A DNA stretch of 64,000 bases from Branchiostoma floridae (GCF_000003815.2 NC_049996.1:13675297-13739296); one strand, 5' to 3'; numbered from the stretch's first letter, positions 46,690 through 57,779 are shown. Program-made: numbers and translations. The notes: generated by a model not told the origin, from the sequence alone.

Positions 46690-49600
46690 TTGGGGGGGGG
46701 GGTCATTCAACTATTTGCCTAGTCACGACAGTTCAAGGTTTTATACCCAAACGGAATAATTGTGGCAATAAAAACTAATGCCATGGCGACGGTTTTATTG
46801 TTTTCAAGTATTATTGATTGTTGTTGTAGGTGTGTTGTATTTACTAGTATGTTAGATCCTTTCACCTGGCTGTGTGTATGAAGACTGTTTTACGACATTA
46901 ATTTAGGACATTGCTGAAGAAAAGCGACCTCTTGTGACGAGTGGCCTATCACAAATGTTTGTGATTGATTATGCAAATGAGGTCCTCATTTGCATAAAAG
47001 ATATCAGTTGATCATCTTCTTTACCTAAATAACAATGTGTTCAGAGTATGAAAGTCTTTGCAAAGAAAGCTATTGTCTCATAAATTATGTAAATGAGACC
47101 AAAATTTGCATGACTTACGTCCACATGTTCAACTTAACGTACATGTTGTTGCCAAATATCGCAAGAATGCAGTTTTCATCATTAAACACTATAATATCAA
47201 TTTCTCAATTTCTTTATTATGTAAATTAGGCAACAATTTGCATAATTGATGTCTATCGATATTTCTCTCTTTTCTACGTATATACAACATGTATGACATG
47301 TGTCCTAGTAGTAATTAGATACTGTGCTTAGTAAACTATGCTCATTAATTGTGCAAATTAGCCCCTAGTTTGCATGAATAGCCCTTATTCGTGAAAGGCA
47401 TCTCCCAAGTTATCTACATATGAAAAATTACGATGATCCGTCAACCCCTTCCCGAGTTATTCCCTTCCAAAAGGATGGTGCATTTGCGAACGCGCAGACG
47501 AATTGCAATAGAATTTTCAGAATTTTTACCACTTAATATATACTTAACAGCATGTCTGATATTTCTCTCTTTTTGAGTTACATATAGCATATTTTGAGCC
47601 TTCTAACACCAAATACAGCGTAGTTATAATTATGCAAATAAGCCCCTGATTTGCGTAATTAGCATTTCATTCCGTAAGTTATCTCTGAAGCTATCTATTC
47701 CAAATATAAAGAAGATCCGTCAATTCATTCCCGAGTTATTCCACTCTTAAAGGATGATGCAACTAAAGTTCCTGACATGCCTGTAGAAAAATTCCTGAAA
47801 TTTTGGGAAGCCTTGTCAAACGGTCAAAAAGTATACATTTAGGCTTGCTTGCCCCTAAGGCGTCGCAAAAAGACTGCTTGTGAAGACGCGTGGGTACGTA
47901 AACCCAGTGTAAACATGTGTTTTGATGAAGACATTGACTGTGTTGGTCCTGTCAGCTTTTGCCCGGCCAGTGCGACGAAGCGGCCTCTCATGCCATCCTG
48001 GATCGCTACGTGGAGCTGGGAGGGAACTTCATCGATACTGCAGACGTGTATGGAGAAGGCAGGTCTGAACAAATCATAGGAAGCTGGTTGGAAAAGTAAG
48101 TGCAGTTAAAATTGTATTCAACAACCACACAAGGGACCTTGTGATGAGAAATATAATTCTTAATTTTGTACCATTTTCTGCTTGAAGACAGAACAAGAGG
48201 CTAAAAAAACGGATGAAGTTTTTATTTCATTTAGAAATCGGCATTCCTTGTCCAAGTGTAAGGAGATACGGCGGTCGTGGTCATGTTGTCCATGTTGGTC
48301 ATGAGTCAGTCCAAACAGCAATCTTCCAGGTTTCACATAATGTCAAGACTAAGAAAGAGCGTTGTTTGATGTTGTCCGAAAGGTCAATTATCTGGAGACT
48401 ATGCTACTCGTATATTCCAGGCAGCAGCGAGAGAAGTTTGTGGTGGCCACTAAAGTTCGCTTCGGCAAGGGCATTAACGGGGTAGGACTAAGCCGCCATC
48501 ACATCATGCAGTCCATAGACGACAGTCTGCGCAGGCTCCGTACGGACTATGTGGACCTGTACCAGGTAAGTAGATTTGTTCTTCTTCATCTCATCAACAT
48601 ACTTAAGAACCTCACACAGCAGAGGCTTTATGTTCTATCAAATCAGCTTCGTCATCTACGTCGACCTCCTTATCAATGTCATGGAATTTCGACATGCCCA
48701 TGCAATGTTTCAAGACACGTTTTTAACCGACGATATGCTTGAAAATCAGAAGCTGGGCGGCTGTATCCTCGTGCGCAGCCTTTCAAAGACATTTGAATTA
48801 AACAGATTCTTTCTCGACAAACACGTGTGCATAAAATCGCCATTTTGTTAGACTGTAACAACGTCTGCTTCACACTGACAATGATCTTTGCAGGTTGTTG
48901 AATCGACCATCCTATCGCAGCTTCGACCAGTTTGATATTATGATGATTACATCTGTCAGTGATGTTTACTAGTTTGTATTGTATTGTATATTCGGTAGGG
49001 TAAACCGCCTCGTGGCGTAACACCCTAGGTTTGTATGCATGAGACGCATAAGTACCAGTGTATCAAGACAGATTTGATTGATCTACTCACACCGTGAGGA
49101 CATGTACACCCACTCTTTTTTTATTAGCGTGCTAGAGGTGTTGCTTTCCTCTACGCCCTTCTCTATAAACTACATGGTTTTGAATGGTAGAGCTGTTGGA
49201 TATAACTCAGTTATTTACAAACCCATCATGTATGATCTCATTCTAGATCCATATGTGGGACGAGGCTGTCCCCATCGAAGAGACCCTGTCGGCTCTGAAT
49301 GACCTGGTGCGCGCAGGGAAGGTGCGTTACCTGGGCGCCAGTAACGTCAAAGGCTGGCAGCTGCAGAAGATTGTTGAGCTGAGCAAATCCATGGGACTCA
49401 ACAAGTGGATATCTCTTCAGGTGCGACATTTTTGGGGTTTAGAACAAGCTGTCTAAATAGGAGTTTGCATCGGTCATATTTGGCTCTTGGCTTTATCTAT
49501 GCAAGTCCAACGTGAAATGAATAGCCCACCGTTTGTGTGACCTATGAATTTTGAAAAAGCATCACCTATATCATTAAAGATAATGAATCCTAATTCCAGG

Positions 49601-51128
49601 CGGAGTACAGCCTTTTGTGCCGTGGGATAGAGTGGGAGCTGACTGACGTCTGCAGGCGGGAGGGTATCGGGATCATCCCGTGGAGTCCGCTCAGAGGGTG
49701 CGCACGGTGCTTATAGTCCTTCAACATGAAATGATGAATCCATTTCATACATCCTTTTTCTTCGACATCGGTGGATAAGATAGGAAATGATGACTATTGA
49801 TTTGATATTGTCTTGATAATGATCATTTCATCAGTAAAGAGAAAGCATTGCCGAATTTGCGCTGTACATTTTGACTTTTGAACAGAGGCCTGCTGACTGG
49901 GAAGTTCAAAAGAGAAGCCGATGCGCCAGAGGGAACCAGAATCGAGCACGTCACAAAGAAGGGAATGATTTTCGAGGGGGTCCCGGATTTCAAGAAGGTC
50001 AAGAAAGATGACAAGACATGGGACATCCTTGATGTCCTGAAGAAGGTTGCTGATGCACACGGTAAGAGTAAAATTTGTAGTACAGTACATGTATCAACAT
50101 AGTACATAATGGTGCCAAATTGTAATTATAAGAGCATGTATATGGTCTCGTTGCCGACGAATCGGCTACCCAAGGTCGTAGAAAAATTAAAGGGGTACGG
50201 TATAATTACTAGTGGTACTAGTTAAGTCATTGTGTAACTTTAATTCCATCGGTTCCAATGGAATTCCTCATCGATCACTGGCACTAGAGTAGCGCATTGT
50301 CAGTAGAGCTGTCCATACAGACTTAATCAGCAGCTGGTTGCCCAAAAGGACATCTGTCATCGCATGTGCCAGAATTGGTTTTATGCCTGGTCGGAACTGC
50401 ATCTTTGTGTTGACTACAACATGGGCCAGAAGGGAAAATCCTTGCTATAGATCTGATCATGTTTGAAAATTTCAGGTAAAACCCCGGCCCAGGTTGCAAT
50501 CCGCTGGCTACTACAGAAGGACGTGGTGTCGTCTGTCATCATTGGCGCGAAAACTCTTCAGCAGCTGGAGGACAACATGGGCGCCGCCACTGGCTGGGAG
50601 ATCACGGAGGAAACAGTGAGGAAGCTAACAGGCATTCATTAAGCTCAATATCCACATTGCATTTAGTCAGCCCAGGAAAGCTAGTGCCAGGCACGACAGT
50701 TTGACAGAATACCGTACACGTAAATATTGTCTATGCAAACAAAACGTGATGGATATAACGTCAGAACTGCTCAACATCAACCTTTGACTTGAGATGTAAG
50801 ATGATGTGCTAAAGCACGCAAGAAATATTGAACTCACGCAGGCATCGTAATGATGGCGGACCGGAAAGACAATGCACAAATCCACATTGCAGATGCTTGG
50901 GAAAATTTGCGGTCAGGTCTTCAAGATTCAAACAAATGTGTTTTGTATTACAAGTGGATTAATGCCATTAGAAGAGAAAGTTATTACATTTATTACTAAC
51001 GTTACTCTTCTTTGATCATGTTCCAGATGGCAGAGCTCGACACTGAGAGCCAGATGGACGCGTTCTACCCCTACAACATGATCAAAAGGCGGAACAAGGA
51101 CAGGGTGAGGAAGAACATGTGTCAGTAA
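45677..51128 (+). CDS. aldo-keto reductase, YajO/IolS-like (copy 2, intact)
   Basis: Predicted cytosolic NAD(P)H-dependent oxidoreductase of the AKR superfamily, 354 aa. Exons: 45677-45766, 47956-48095, 48421-48565, 49247-49420, 49600-49697, 49886-50061, 50476-50615, 51027-51128. The frame is continuous across all seven introns. The N-terminus reads [20 protein letters not shown] with the family's LGTMTFG. The catalytic tetrad is visible: Asp57 and Tyr62 in NFIDTADVY, Lys88 in ATKVRF, His127 in [18 protein letters not shown] and the cofactor-region phrase SSVIIGAKT lie further on. There is no signal peptide or membrane segment. The substrate is unknown. Animal homologues are often named after bacterial YajO, but sequence alone does not show that activity. 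It is the only complete member of the three-copy + strand array. Confidence 0.9.
45784..46845. repeat. direct duplication of ~265 bp inside intron 1 of reductase copy 2
   Basis: 45784-46044 and 46569-46845 are nearly identical (GACCGTGCTCTGTGTGGGTG through GGTGTGTTGTATTTACT). They differ mainly in the length of a (GT)n tract (about 11 against 24 units) and a G run. The block begins just after the exon 1 donor. Confidence 0.9.
46940..47770. repeat. array of paired octamers ATGCAAAT...ATTTGCAT
   Basis: Inverted octamer pairs or close variants occur near 46971/46988, 47083/47103, 47218/47236, 47352/47370 and 47633/47650. They are separated by AT-rich sequence and by GATCCGTCAA.CC.TTCCCGAGTTATTCC, seen twice (47433 and 47717). 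The same pairs occur in the 40320 copy, so they belong to a repeat family. Confidence 0.6.
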
Positions 51129-52225
51129 ACACGTGTGGTACAGGACATCACTCTGTACAACTCAGCGCGATTCGGCAGCATGGTTCAGCATCTTGTATGA
51201 ACGTCAGCAGTACATACACATAATTGTTAGGACATAATTGTTTGAGTCAAACTTCTATTTCTAGTTAACGTTACTGCATCTAATATGAGGGAACCTGTAG
51301 TCAGTTCGTACACAACGACCATCAAAATGTTGCTGCCCGTAACGTTACGTGTTTCCCTGCTGCATAGATGTAATACCTTAATCTTGTTGAAAGCAGACAG
51401 AAATCATTTACTGTGGATGGTAAGCACAGTAGTAAAACACTGTGCAATGAGTGTTTTACTACTGAGTATAAAACACTTGAAATACGTATACGTACTTGGA
51501 AAAATGTCAGTGGTGTCATTTTCATTAATTTACGAGAACCCAGGCCCAGTCCCCGGTCCTTGTCTGACCTCACACGTGGCCACCGCGTGTCCGTCCTTGC
51601 CTATTCACACTTCCGCCCACCGACACCGGGGCTCTCATTCTGTCTCGCGGGAAGCGAGGCGCACGAGACTCGCTCCCCGGCTTTCGACTCACCGCCAACC
51701 CCTTATCTCCTCCAATTTCCTTACCATAGATAAATTGTAGTATTTGCAGTTACGTAGAGTTGTCTTCATGATTAGTTTGTGTTCATATGTTATGATGTTG
51801 AAGGCTCGTTCTACTGACCTTTATCGATGTTATGGGCGTGTTTCTGTGGAAAAGTACGAGAATAAATCTTTTCACTTTTGTTTGCCAAACGCGTTTCGAC
51901 TCCAGTTGCTTACAGTTAATTACTAAGATGATTAGACGTATCCGTTCTACTTACAGATGATCAAATAAAGAGACGACACTCCAACAGCTTTGTCATATCT
52001 CTGTATTGGCTCCGTTAGTAGTGCCTTATACGATTGTGATATTCAAGCGCCCTTTATGCCATGGCTAGTGCTGTTGGTCATCAACGCACAGACTAGCAAA
52101 CCAAATGAGACCCTATTTTAAGACCCTGTAACGGGACACCATCTGGAGATTAACACTGCACGATCGAGGTAATTACGGTTTTGCAAGTGATACATGTTCT
52201 AAGACATTCCAAACAACGGTTGCGA
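51129..52225. other. 3' flank between reductase copies 2 and 3
   Basis: Holds the 3' UTR of copy 2 and a pyrimidine-rich GC block (51540-51720) open in two + frames. That block has no domain, splice context or codon pattern that I trust. Confidence 0.4.
51964..51969 (+). promoter_or_regulatory. polyadenylation signal of reductase copy 2
   Basis: AATAAAGAGA 836 nt past the stop, matching the signal after copy 1. Confidence 0.5.
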
Positions 52226-52383
52226 CATCGGTGGATAATTATGCTTATTGCATTAAAATCGTTTTGATATCATTCCACCAACTCATTAAAAAACAAAATA
52301 TCACCGAATTCGCGCTGTACATTTCGTCTTTTGAACAGGGGTCTGCTGACTGGAAAGTTCAAAAGAGAAGCCGATGCGACCAC
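52226..52383 (+). pseudogene. orphan fragment of reductase exon 6 with its upstream intron
   Basis: Matches copy 2 from about 49765 to 49925: the intron phrase GACATCGGTGGATAA, GCGCTGTACATTT, the acceptor TTTTGAACAG, then ~40 nt of exon reading [13 protein letters not shown] (52339-52378). Homology then stops abruptly. It lies 5' of copy 3's first exon, so the array has been rearranged. Confidence 0.8.
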
Positions 52384-52584
52384 CTGTACATAGAGACAGA
52401 TTTCTGTTATCCCGGAGCCGCAGTAATGCCCTTTGTTTTGGGGCCCAGATAACCTTTCAGCTTTTGACAACAATACATGGTTGAAGACAATGCACAGGTG
52501 ATTATGGATGTAGCGAGGTCGACGCAATGCCCGCCGGATACAAGTGCAGGCCGAAGGTCCAGCGCTGCAAAAGCTGGAGTGGAC

Positions 52585-53032
52585 ATGGCCGACAAGACTG
52601 AGTACCGATTCCTGGGCGGCAGTGGGCTGAAGGTGTCTAACATCTGCCTGGGCACCTTGACGTTTGGAAACTGGGTTAGTGCGAAGATGTGGACCGTGCT
52701 TTGTGTGTGGGGGTGAATGTTATGTGGGTTCTGAATGGTGATCATCAAGTTTTTGCATAGTCACGCCAGACCAGGGGTTTATGCCCAAAGGGCAAAGCCA
52801 GCTTGTGAAGACGCGATTGTAGTCAATTTTCCTCCTTACATAAAGAGGCGTTTATACAGAGACATGGACTATGTTGGTCCCGTTAGGCACTTTTTCCCGG
52901 CCAGTGCGACGAGGCGGCCTCCCATGCCATCCAGCTGGATCGCTACGTAGAGCTGGGAGGAAACTTCATCGATACAGCAGACATATATGCAGAGGGCAGG
53001 TCTGAGGAAACCATAGGAAGCTGGTTGGAAAA
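52585..53032 (+). pseudogene. aldo-keto reductase copy 3, truncated after exon 2
   Basis: Exon 1 is 52585-52674 ([29 protein letters not shown]) and exon 2 is 52887-53032 ([27 protein letters not shown]). Both have intact splice sites, and exon 2 has one extra codon (Gln) relative to copy 2. Exons 3-8 are not found downstream. In copy 2 exon 3 follows within 330 bp; here SINE, MITE and LINE insertions follow instead. The frame is open upstream of the ATG to 52477, but MADKTEYRF is the likely start by comparison with copy 2. Without the Lys and His of the tetrad it cannot make an active enzyme. Confidence 0.8.
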
Positions 53033-53264
53033 GTAAGTATCTTGTGATGACAAATCTAATGCTGAACCATAAGAAGAAAGTTAAGTTTAAAAAAAAACAG
53101 ATGAAGGCCATTACATTAAAATTGCCCCTATCTCAATCATGTAGTCCTCCCCTATAGTGCAGAAGGCGTCTTTTATGTTAGGTGCTAGTATGGGGAATGA
53201 GATTAGGGACAAGTGGGACATTTCTGCACCTCCTCATAGGTACTCGTTTTACACCTGAGTAAAT

Positions 53265-53370
53265 TGAGGAAATTGTGTGGGGTGCCTTTCACAAGATCGG
53301 TGACACGGCAGGATTCGAACTTGAGACCTCTCGGTCCTGAGCCAAACACGCTTCGCTTCGCTACGCGATC
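53265..53370 (-). mobile_element. tRNA-derived SINE fragment
   Basis: Read on the - strand it contains AAGTTCGAATCCTGCC (B box) preceded by an A-box-like segment. The acceptor stem does not pair as in a tRNA gene. Confidence 0.45.
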
Positions 53371-53482
53371 TCACTAAATTTTAATGTATTATATATCAAT
53401 TGAAAGCTTGTGTGATTCCCTTTCCTATATGTTACCAACCTTATCATGATTGTAAAGTCATGAAACGAGCACCAGACCTGCT

Positions 53483-53670
53483 TAGGCCTGAGTCACAATT
53501 CCCAACCCGGGGCCCGGCCGGGTAGCTTTTGGGAACGAAAATATGATATGAAAGGCAACAAAACACACAAAACATAGAAAAAAAAAGAGATAGATAGTAG
53601 ATACTTTTATTTTTCGTTTTTCATAAACAGCCCGACCGGGCCCCGGTTTGGAAATGTGACCCAAGCCTTA
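53483..53670. mobile_element. Harbinger-like MITE
   Basis: Terminal inverted repeats GGCCTGAGTCACAATTCCCA / GGAAATGTGACCCAAGCC, extended by CGGGGCCCGG...CCGGGCCCCGG, are flanked by TTA on both sides. About 180 bp and non-coding. A 3-bp TTA target site is typical of PIF/Harbinger elements. Confidence 0.7.
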
Positions 53671-53745
53671 CAGTGCCCAAATTTCCCTGATTTTGTTTAA
53701 CACTGTCTCGTCCTGTTAGCCGGTGCAATGGCCTAGTGGGTAGAG

Positions 53746-56700
53746 TTTATTGTTTATTGTTTATTCAACGGATCTCCATTAGTGATTACAATTGAAATTG
53801 CATCTCTAATCTTCCTGGAGTCGTTACAAAAACACATTACATGATACAACATTAACACATTACTTATTTACACCTAACAACGCTTAAATCTAATCTAAAT
53901 AAGTCTCAAGTAGCTGAGAGGTCAGAGGTCAGTGTCAAAATTCTATACATAATTTTATATACATAGATGTCAATGAATGTCTTTACCACCATTTCTGTAG
54001 AGGTTTGTGTTGTGTCTGTGTTTTTAGTCTGTCTTTGATGTGTTGCTTGAACATGGATGGTGTAGATGCTTTAATGTATTGTGGGAATGAGTTGTAGGAT
54101 TTAATACATCTATACAGGAAAGTTCTGGTTGCTGCGCAAGTTTTAGGTTTGGACAGTCTGAATCCCCCCCCTTGTGCTAGGCGTGTGTTGTGTCGGTGGG
54201 TGTTTTTGATTGTGTGTAGTCTCTTGTAGGTAGCTTCTGGTTTCTTAGCTGTAAGGAGTTTGTGGAACATAGTGAGGGTTCTGGTGTAGAGTCGTTCGTT
54301 TACCTTTGGCCAGTTCAGCTTTCTGTGTAGGTCATCAGTGTTGGAAGTGTACTTTGCATTAAGTACTAGCCTGGCAGCCTTATTTTGCAGGGTCTGTAGT
54401 TTATTTAAATTAGGTTGAGAACCTGCAGACAGAAGACATGCACAATAATCCATGTGACTCAGAACAAGTGTTTGAGCAACAGTTTTTAACGTGTCTCTAG
54501 TGAAAAAGTCCTGAGATTTAGCCAGTGCTGCTAGTGCGCGTGCCATTTTAGATGTTACTTTGTCCAGATGTTGTGCCCAGGTTAACTGCTGGTCCATCAA
54601 CATTCCTAGAAGCTTAGCCTGCTCAACCTGTTCTATCATTTTGTTGCGCATCGAAAGCTGTAAGGCTGGCTTATTTTTTAGTTTGTGCCGGCTTCCAATA
54701 ACTATAGATTTGGTCTTGTCAACGTTGAGCACCAGTCTGTTAGCTTGAACCCAGTCATTAATATGAGTGAGTTCAGCTTGAAGAGTGGCTTGTACCTCCG
54801 CTATGCTGGGGCCTGCTGCAGATGGGGTTGTGTCGTCTGCGTACAGTACTACGTCGCAGTGTTTTACCACTGTAGGTAAGTCGTTAGTATATACGCAGAA
54901 CAGCAGTGGGCCTAAACAGCTACCCTGTGGTACTCCACTATTAATCTCTCTGTAAGTCGAGATACCACCATTTACAAAAACGGCCTGCATCCTGTTTGTC
55001 AAATAACTTCGCATCCAGTGTAGGGCAGAATCCACGAAGCCATAACTTTTCAGTTTGGCTAGCAATATGTCATGATTTACAACATCAAACGCGGCGCTAA
55101 AGTCCAAAAGGACAGCGCCTACCAGGTTTCCCTTGTCAATTTCCTCAAGCCATTTGTCCGTCATTTCTACCAATGCACTCGCGGTGGAGTGTTGTCGCTT
55201 ATAGGCATGCTGGTAGTCGGACATGATGGCGTTAGAGACAAGGTAGGTTTGTATCTGATTGTTGCATATCTTTTCCAGTAATTTGCTTAGAGCCGGAAGC
55301 AAGCTGATTGGACGACTGTTGGGTCCATTTAATGGAAGTGCCTTGTTTTTTACAAGAGGTAGTATTTTGGCTCTTTTCCACTCAGTGGGGAATGTGTGTT
55401 GTTTGATAGAGCAGTTGAAAATGTGACACACTGGATTTGCTATATGATCGGCCGCTATTCGCAATAGCGTGTTATCAATGTTGTCAAACCCCGTCGATTT
55501 ACAAGGCGGAAGTGAAGTAAGTAATTCATGTACGTAGTTCTCTGTTAGTTCTTGAAAGGAAAAAGAACAGCTTTTTGATGTCATGATGTTTTCGTTGATC
55601 GGTGCAGTGACACTGGCTATATCTACAGGACTTCGCGGTGTCAGGTCTTCAACTTTTTTTACGAAGTAATCATTGAAATATTCAGCAATGTCCCTAGGTT
55701 TTGTCAATGTCTTACCGTTTGTCTCGATGAACGTTGCAGTTCGACGTGAGTTTCTACCTAGAATCCCATTCAGTACTTGCCAGAGCTGTTTGCTGTTTCT
55801 GTCTCTACAATGTTCTTCAATCAATTCCCTGTAGTGTGTTTTCTTCTTCCTTCTATTTTCTTTGACAACTACGTTTCTCAATCGTTTATAAATATCGTAG
55901 TCAGATGCTAGACCTGAAGCTTGCGCTGCCTTTTTAGCGTCGTCCCTCATGTTCATAAGGTCTCTAAGGCCTTCATCGATCCAATGAGCCGGGGATGACC
56001 TTACAGATCTCTTACGGATGGGAGCGTGCTTGTCGGCTATTTGTGAGAACAGGGACATGAAACAGCTCAAGGCATCATTAACATCTTCTTCATTATTCAC
56101 AAGGTGCCAAGGAACTAGAGAGACGTCATGTAGGAAATTTTCTTGATTAAACTTACTGTAAGAGCGTTTGAGTGTGATGATTGGATGTCCCTTTGGTACC
56201 TTAGTCTTCCTTGTGGTGTGTATCAAGTTATGGTCTGTATATCCTAACGGGATTGATCTCGTGTCGGTGAATATGTCAGATCTGTTTGTGAAGATGAGAT
56301 CTATACAGGTGCTGGTCACATGATCACCATTTGAGTGTGCTACCCTTGTCGGCTGCTTTACTAGTTGGTGCATGTTGAGTGTAGAGGTTTCCAACTGAAG
56401 TCTGCCGCGCAGGGGACAGCTGGTGTCCGACCAGTTAATGTTGTAATCCCCTAATACCAACACCTCTTGATTACCGTGTGTGACTGTGTCGAACATATGT
56501 GTGATTCTATGTAGGTAGTCTATCGTGGCATTTGGTGGTCTGTACATGCATCCTACCGAGATCGGCTTGACATAGGGAAGATGTATCTCAACCCAAATAG
56601 CTTCAATTTCCGGCATCTGTAAATCTAATTTACATTTGTATGGAATGTTGTCTTTGATATACAGAGCAACGCCTCCACCCTTGTTATTACGGTCCCTTCT

Positions 56701-57004
56701 CACCAGGGTATAATCTGCTACACTCAACACTCCGTCATCTATTCCATTATCGAGGTGTGTTTCAGAAATAGCTAAAATATGCAAATTGTTAGAGCACAAT
56801 AAGTCTGATATTTCGTGCACTTTATTCCGCAGGCTATTTATGTTGATATGACCGACGTGGAGTCCTTTACTTGCCAGACCAAGGTCTTCAGGGCCGGGGT
56901 TGGTGTGGATATCTCCGGACAGTAACAGCACGAACATGGCTAGTAGTGTAGACACATCAGTTGAGGCTCTATTCTGTGTTCTGTGTGTCGATTGTCCTCC
57001 ACTC
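53746..57004 (-). mobile_element. APE-type non-LTR retrotransposon (CR1/L2/Rex-like LINE)
   Basis: The element lies on the - strand with its 3' end at 53746. The 3' terminus is a short tandem tail (read on the - strand, AATAAACAATAAACAATAAA), as in CR1/L2-group LINEs. A perfect 11-bp target duplication AGTGGGTAGAG flanks it (53735-53745 and 57005-57015). The 5' untranslated region is only ~50-65 nt, so a slight 5' truncation is possible. The open frame and perfect duplication imply recent insertion. Confidence 0.9.
53983..56938 (-). CDS. LINE protein: AP-like endonuclease and reverse transcriptase
   Basis: One uninterrupted frame. The first ATG is at 56938; the frame is open up to a GTG at 56955, which gives the 990-codon length. 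The N-terminus is hydrophobic and runs into SGDIHTNPGP, resembling a 2A ribosome-skipping motif with His in place of Glu. The endonuclease half shows HININSLRNK, ISETHLD, GGGVALYI, GDYNIN and YTDHN. The reverse transcriptase half shows LDFSAAFDVVNHDIL, SGVPQGSCLGPLLF and the catalytic YADD, then LGMLMDQQLTW. The product nicks target DNA and copies the element RNA into it. No stop or frameshift is seen, so it may be competent. No separate ORF1 is visible. Confidence 0.93.
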
Positions 57005-57275
57005 AGTGGGTAGAGTGTTCGCCTTGCATTCGGAAGGGCGTGAGTTCGATCCCCGGCCGATCCCCGGCCGAGTCATACCAAAGACAAAAAATGGTACATG
57101 CTGCTTTCTCTGCTTAGCACTCAGCATTCGGGAAAGAGTATGGAAGTGGAACACACACCACACACACACAGTGATTGCGTTGTGTGGCCCAGGGCTAAGG
57201 AAACAGAGATGGGCACCGCCCTATGCGCCACCAGGCGCGGGAAGGGTTTAACTTTAACTGTCTCATCCTGTTGGC

Positions 57276-57760
57276 ATTGGCACTTTTGTCAGTGACCCAA
57301 TCAATCCTTTTTTCACGTCACGTTTGGTATACAGAACATGAAGTTTGTTTTAGCACATCAGCATATCTGCCCTTCCGGCAGTTGGATGACCAAATCAAAG
57401 CGTGGAAGCGGCAAGGAGAACCGCACGCTGAGACGGCAAGGGTATTAGTTCTTTCAGCGTTTGGTGGTGGAGGCAGCGTCATGGTGTGGGGCGGCATAAC
57501 TGCCATAGGAAAAACAAGACTCGTCATCATTTCACCGGCAACTTCAATGTTTTGAGATATAGGGACACCACCGTCGCAATATCCTACCTCTTCAATATTG
57601 GACCAAATGCCATTCTGCAACATTACAACACCCATCCATACATGGCAAGCTCCATGATGCCGGAGTACAATAATGGAATAGCGGCTTATGGCTAGCACCT
57701 CTTGGTTCAAATTGTTTTCTTGAATAAAGAGCTTTGATTGACATGTCCTGTTTATCCAAC
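57276..57760 (+). pseudogene. Tc1/mariner-like transposase fossil
   Basis: At about 57320-57540 a + frame reads through QIKAWKRQGEPHAET and FGGGGSVMVWGGITA, the signature preceding the second catalytic Asp region of Tc1 transposases. A frameshift near 57535 moves the match to another frame: FTGNFNVLRYRDTTVA, then GPNAILQHYNTHPYMA, where intact relatives have an Asp in the (Q/H)DNARPH phrase. The N-terminal DNA-binding part is missing. It is dead by frameshift and loss of a catalytic residue. The SINE lies immediately upstream. Confidence 0.75.
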
Positions 57761-57779
57761 TTGCCTTCATTCACAAGTC

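Larger units (their letters stand above)
53703..57275 (+). mobile_element. tRNA-derived SINE interrupted by a LINE
   Basis: The SINE body is 53721-53745 plus 57005-57257. Rejoined across the LINE, it has an A box TGGCCTAGTGGG and a B box GAGTTCGATCCCCGG in tRNA spacing. A ~200-bp body follows, ending in GGGTTTAACTTTAA. It is flanked by an 18-bp target duplication with two mismatches: CTGTCTCGTCCTGTTAGC (53703-53720) and CTGTCTCATCCTGTTGGC (57258-57275). A small GATCCCCGGCC doubling follows the B box. Confidence 0.8.

Noticed and set aside
51413-51740. overlapping + frames in a GC-rich pyrimidine block
   Set aside because: Two frames are open at once because of composition. The block lies in the 3' region of reductase copy 2 and has no domain.
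57223-57555. intact gene starting at 57223
   Set aside because: The open frame begins in SINE sequence and only its second half resembles a Tc1 transposase; it is chance readthrough into a fossil.
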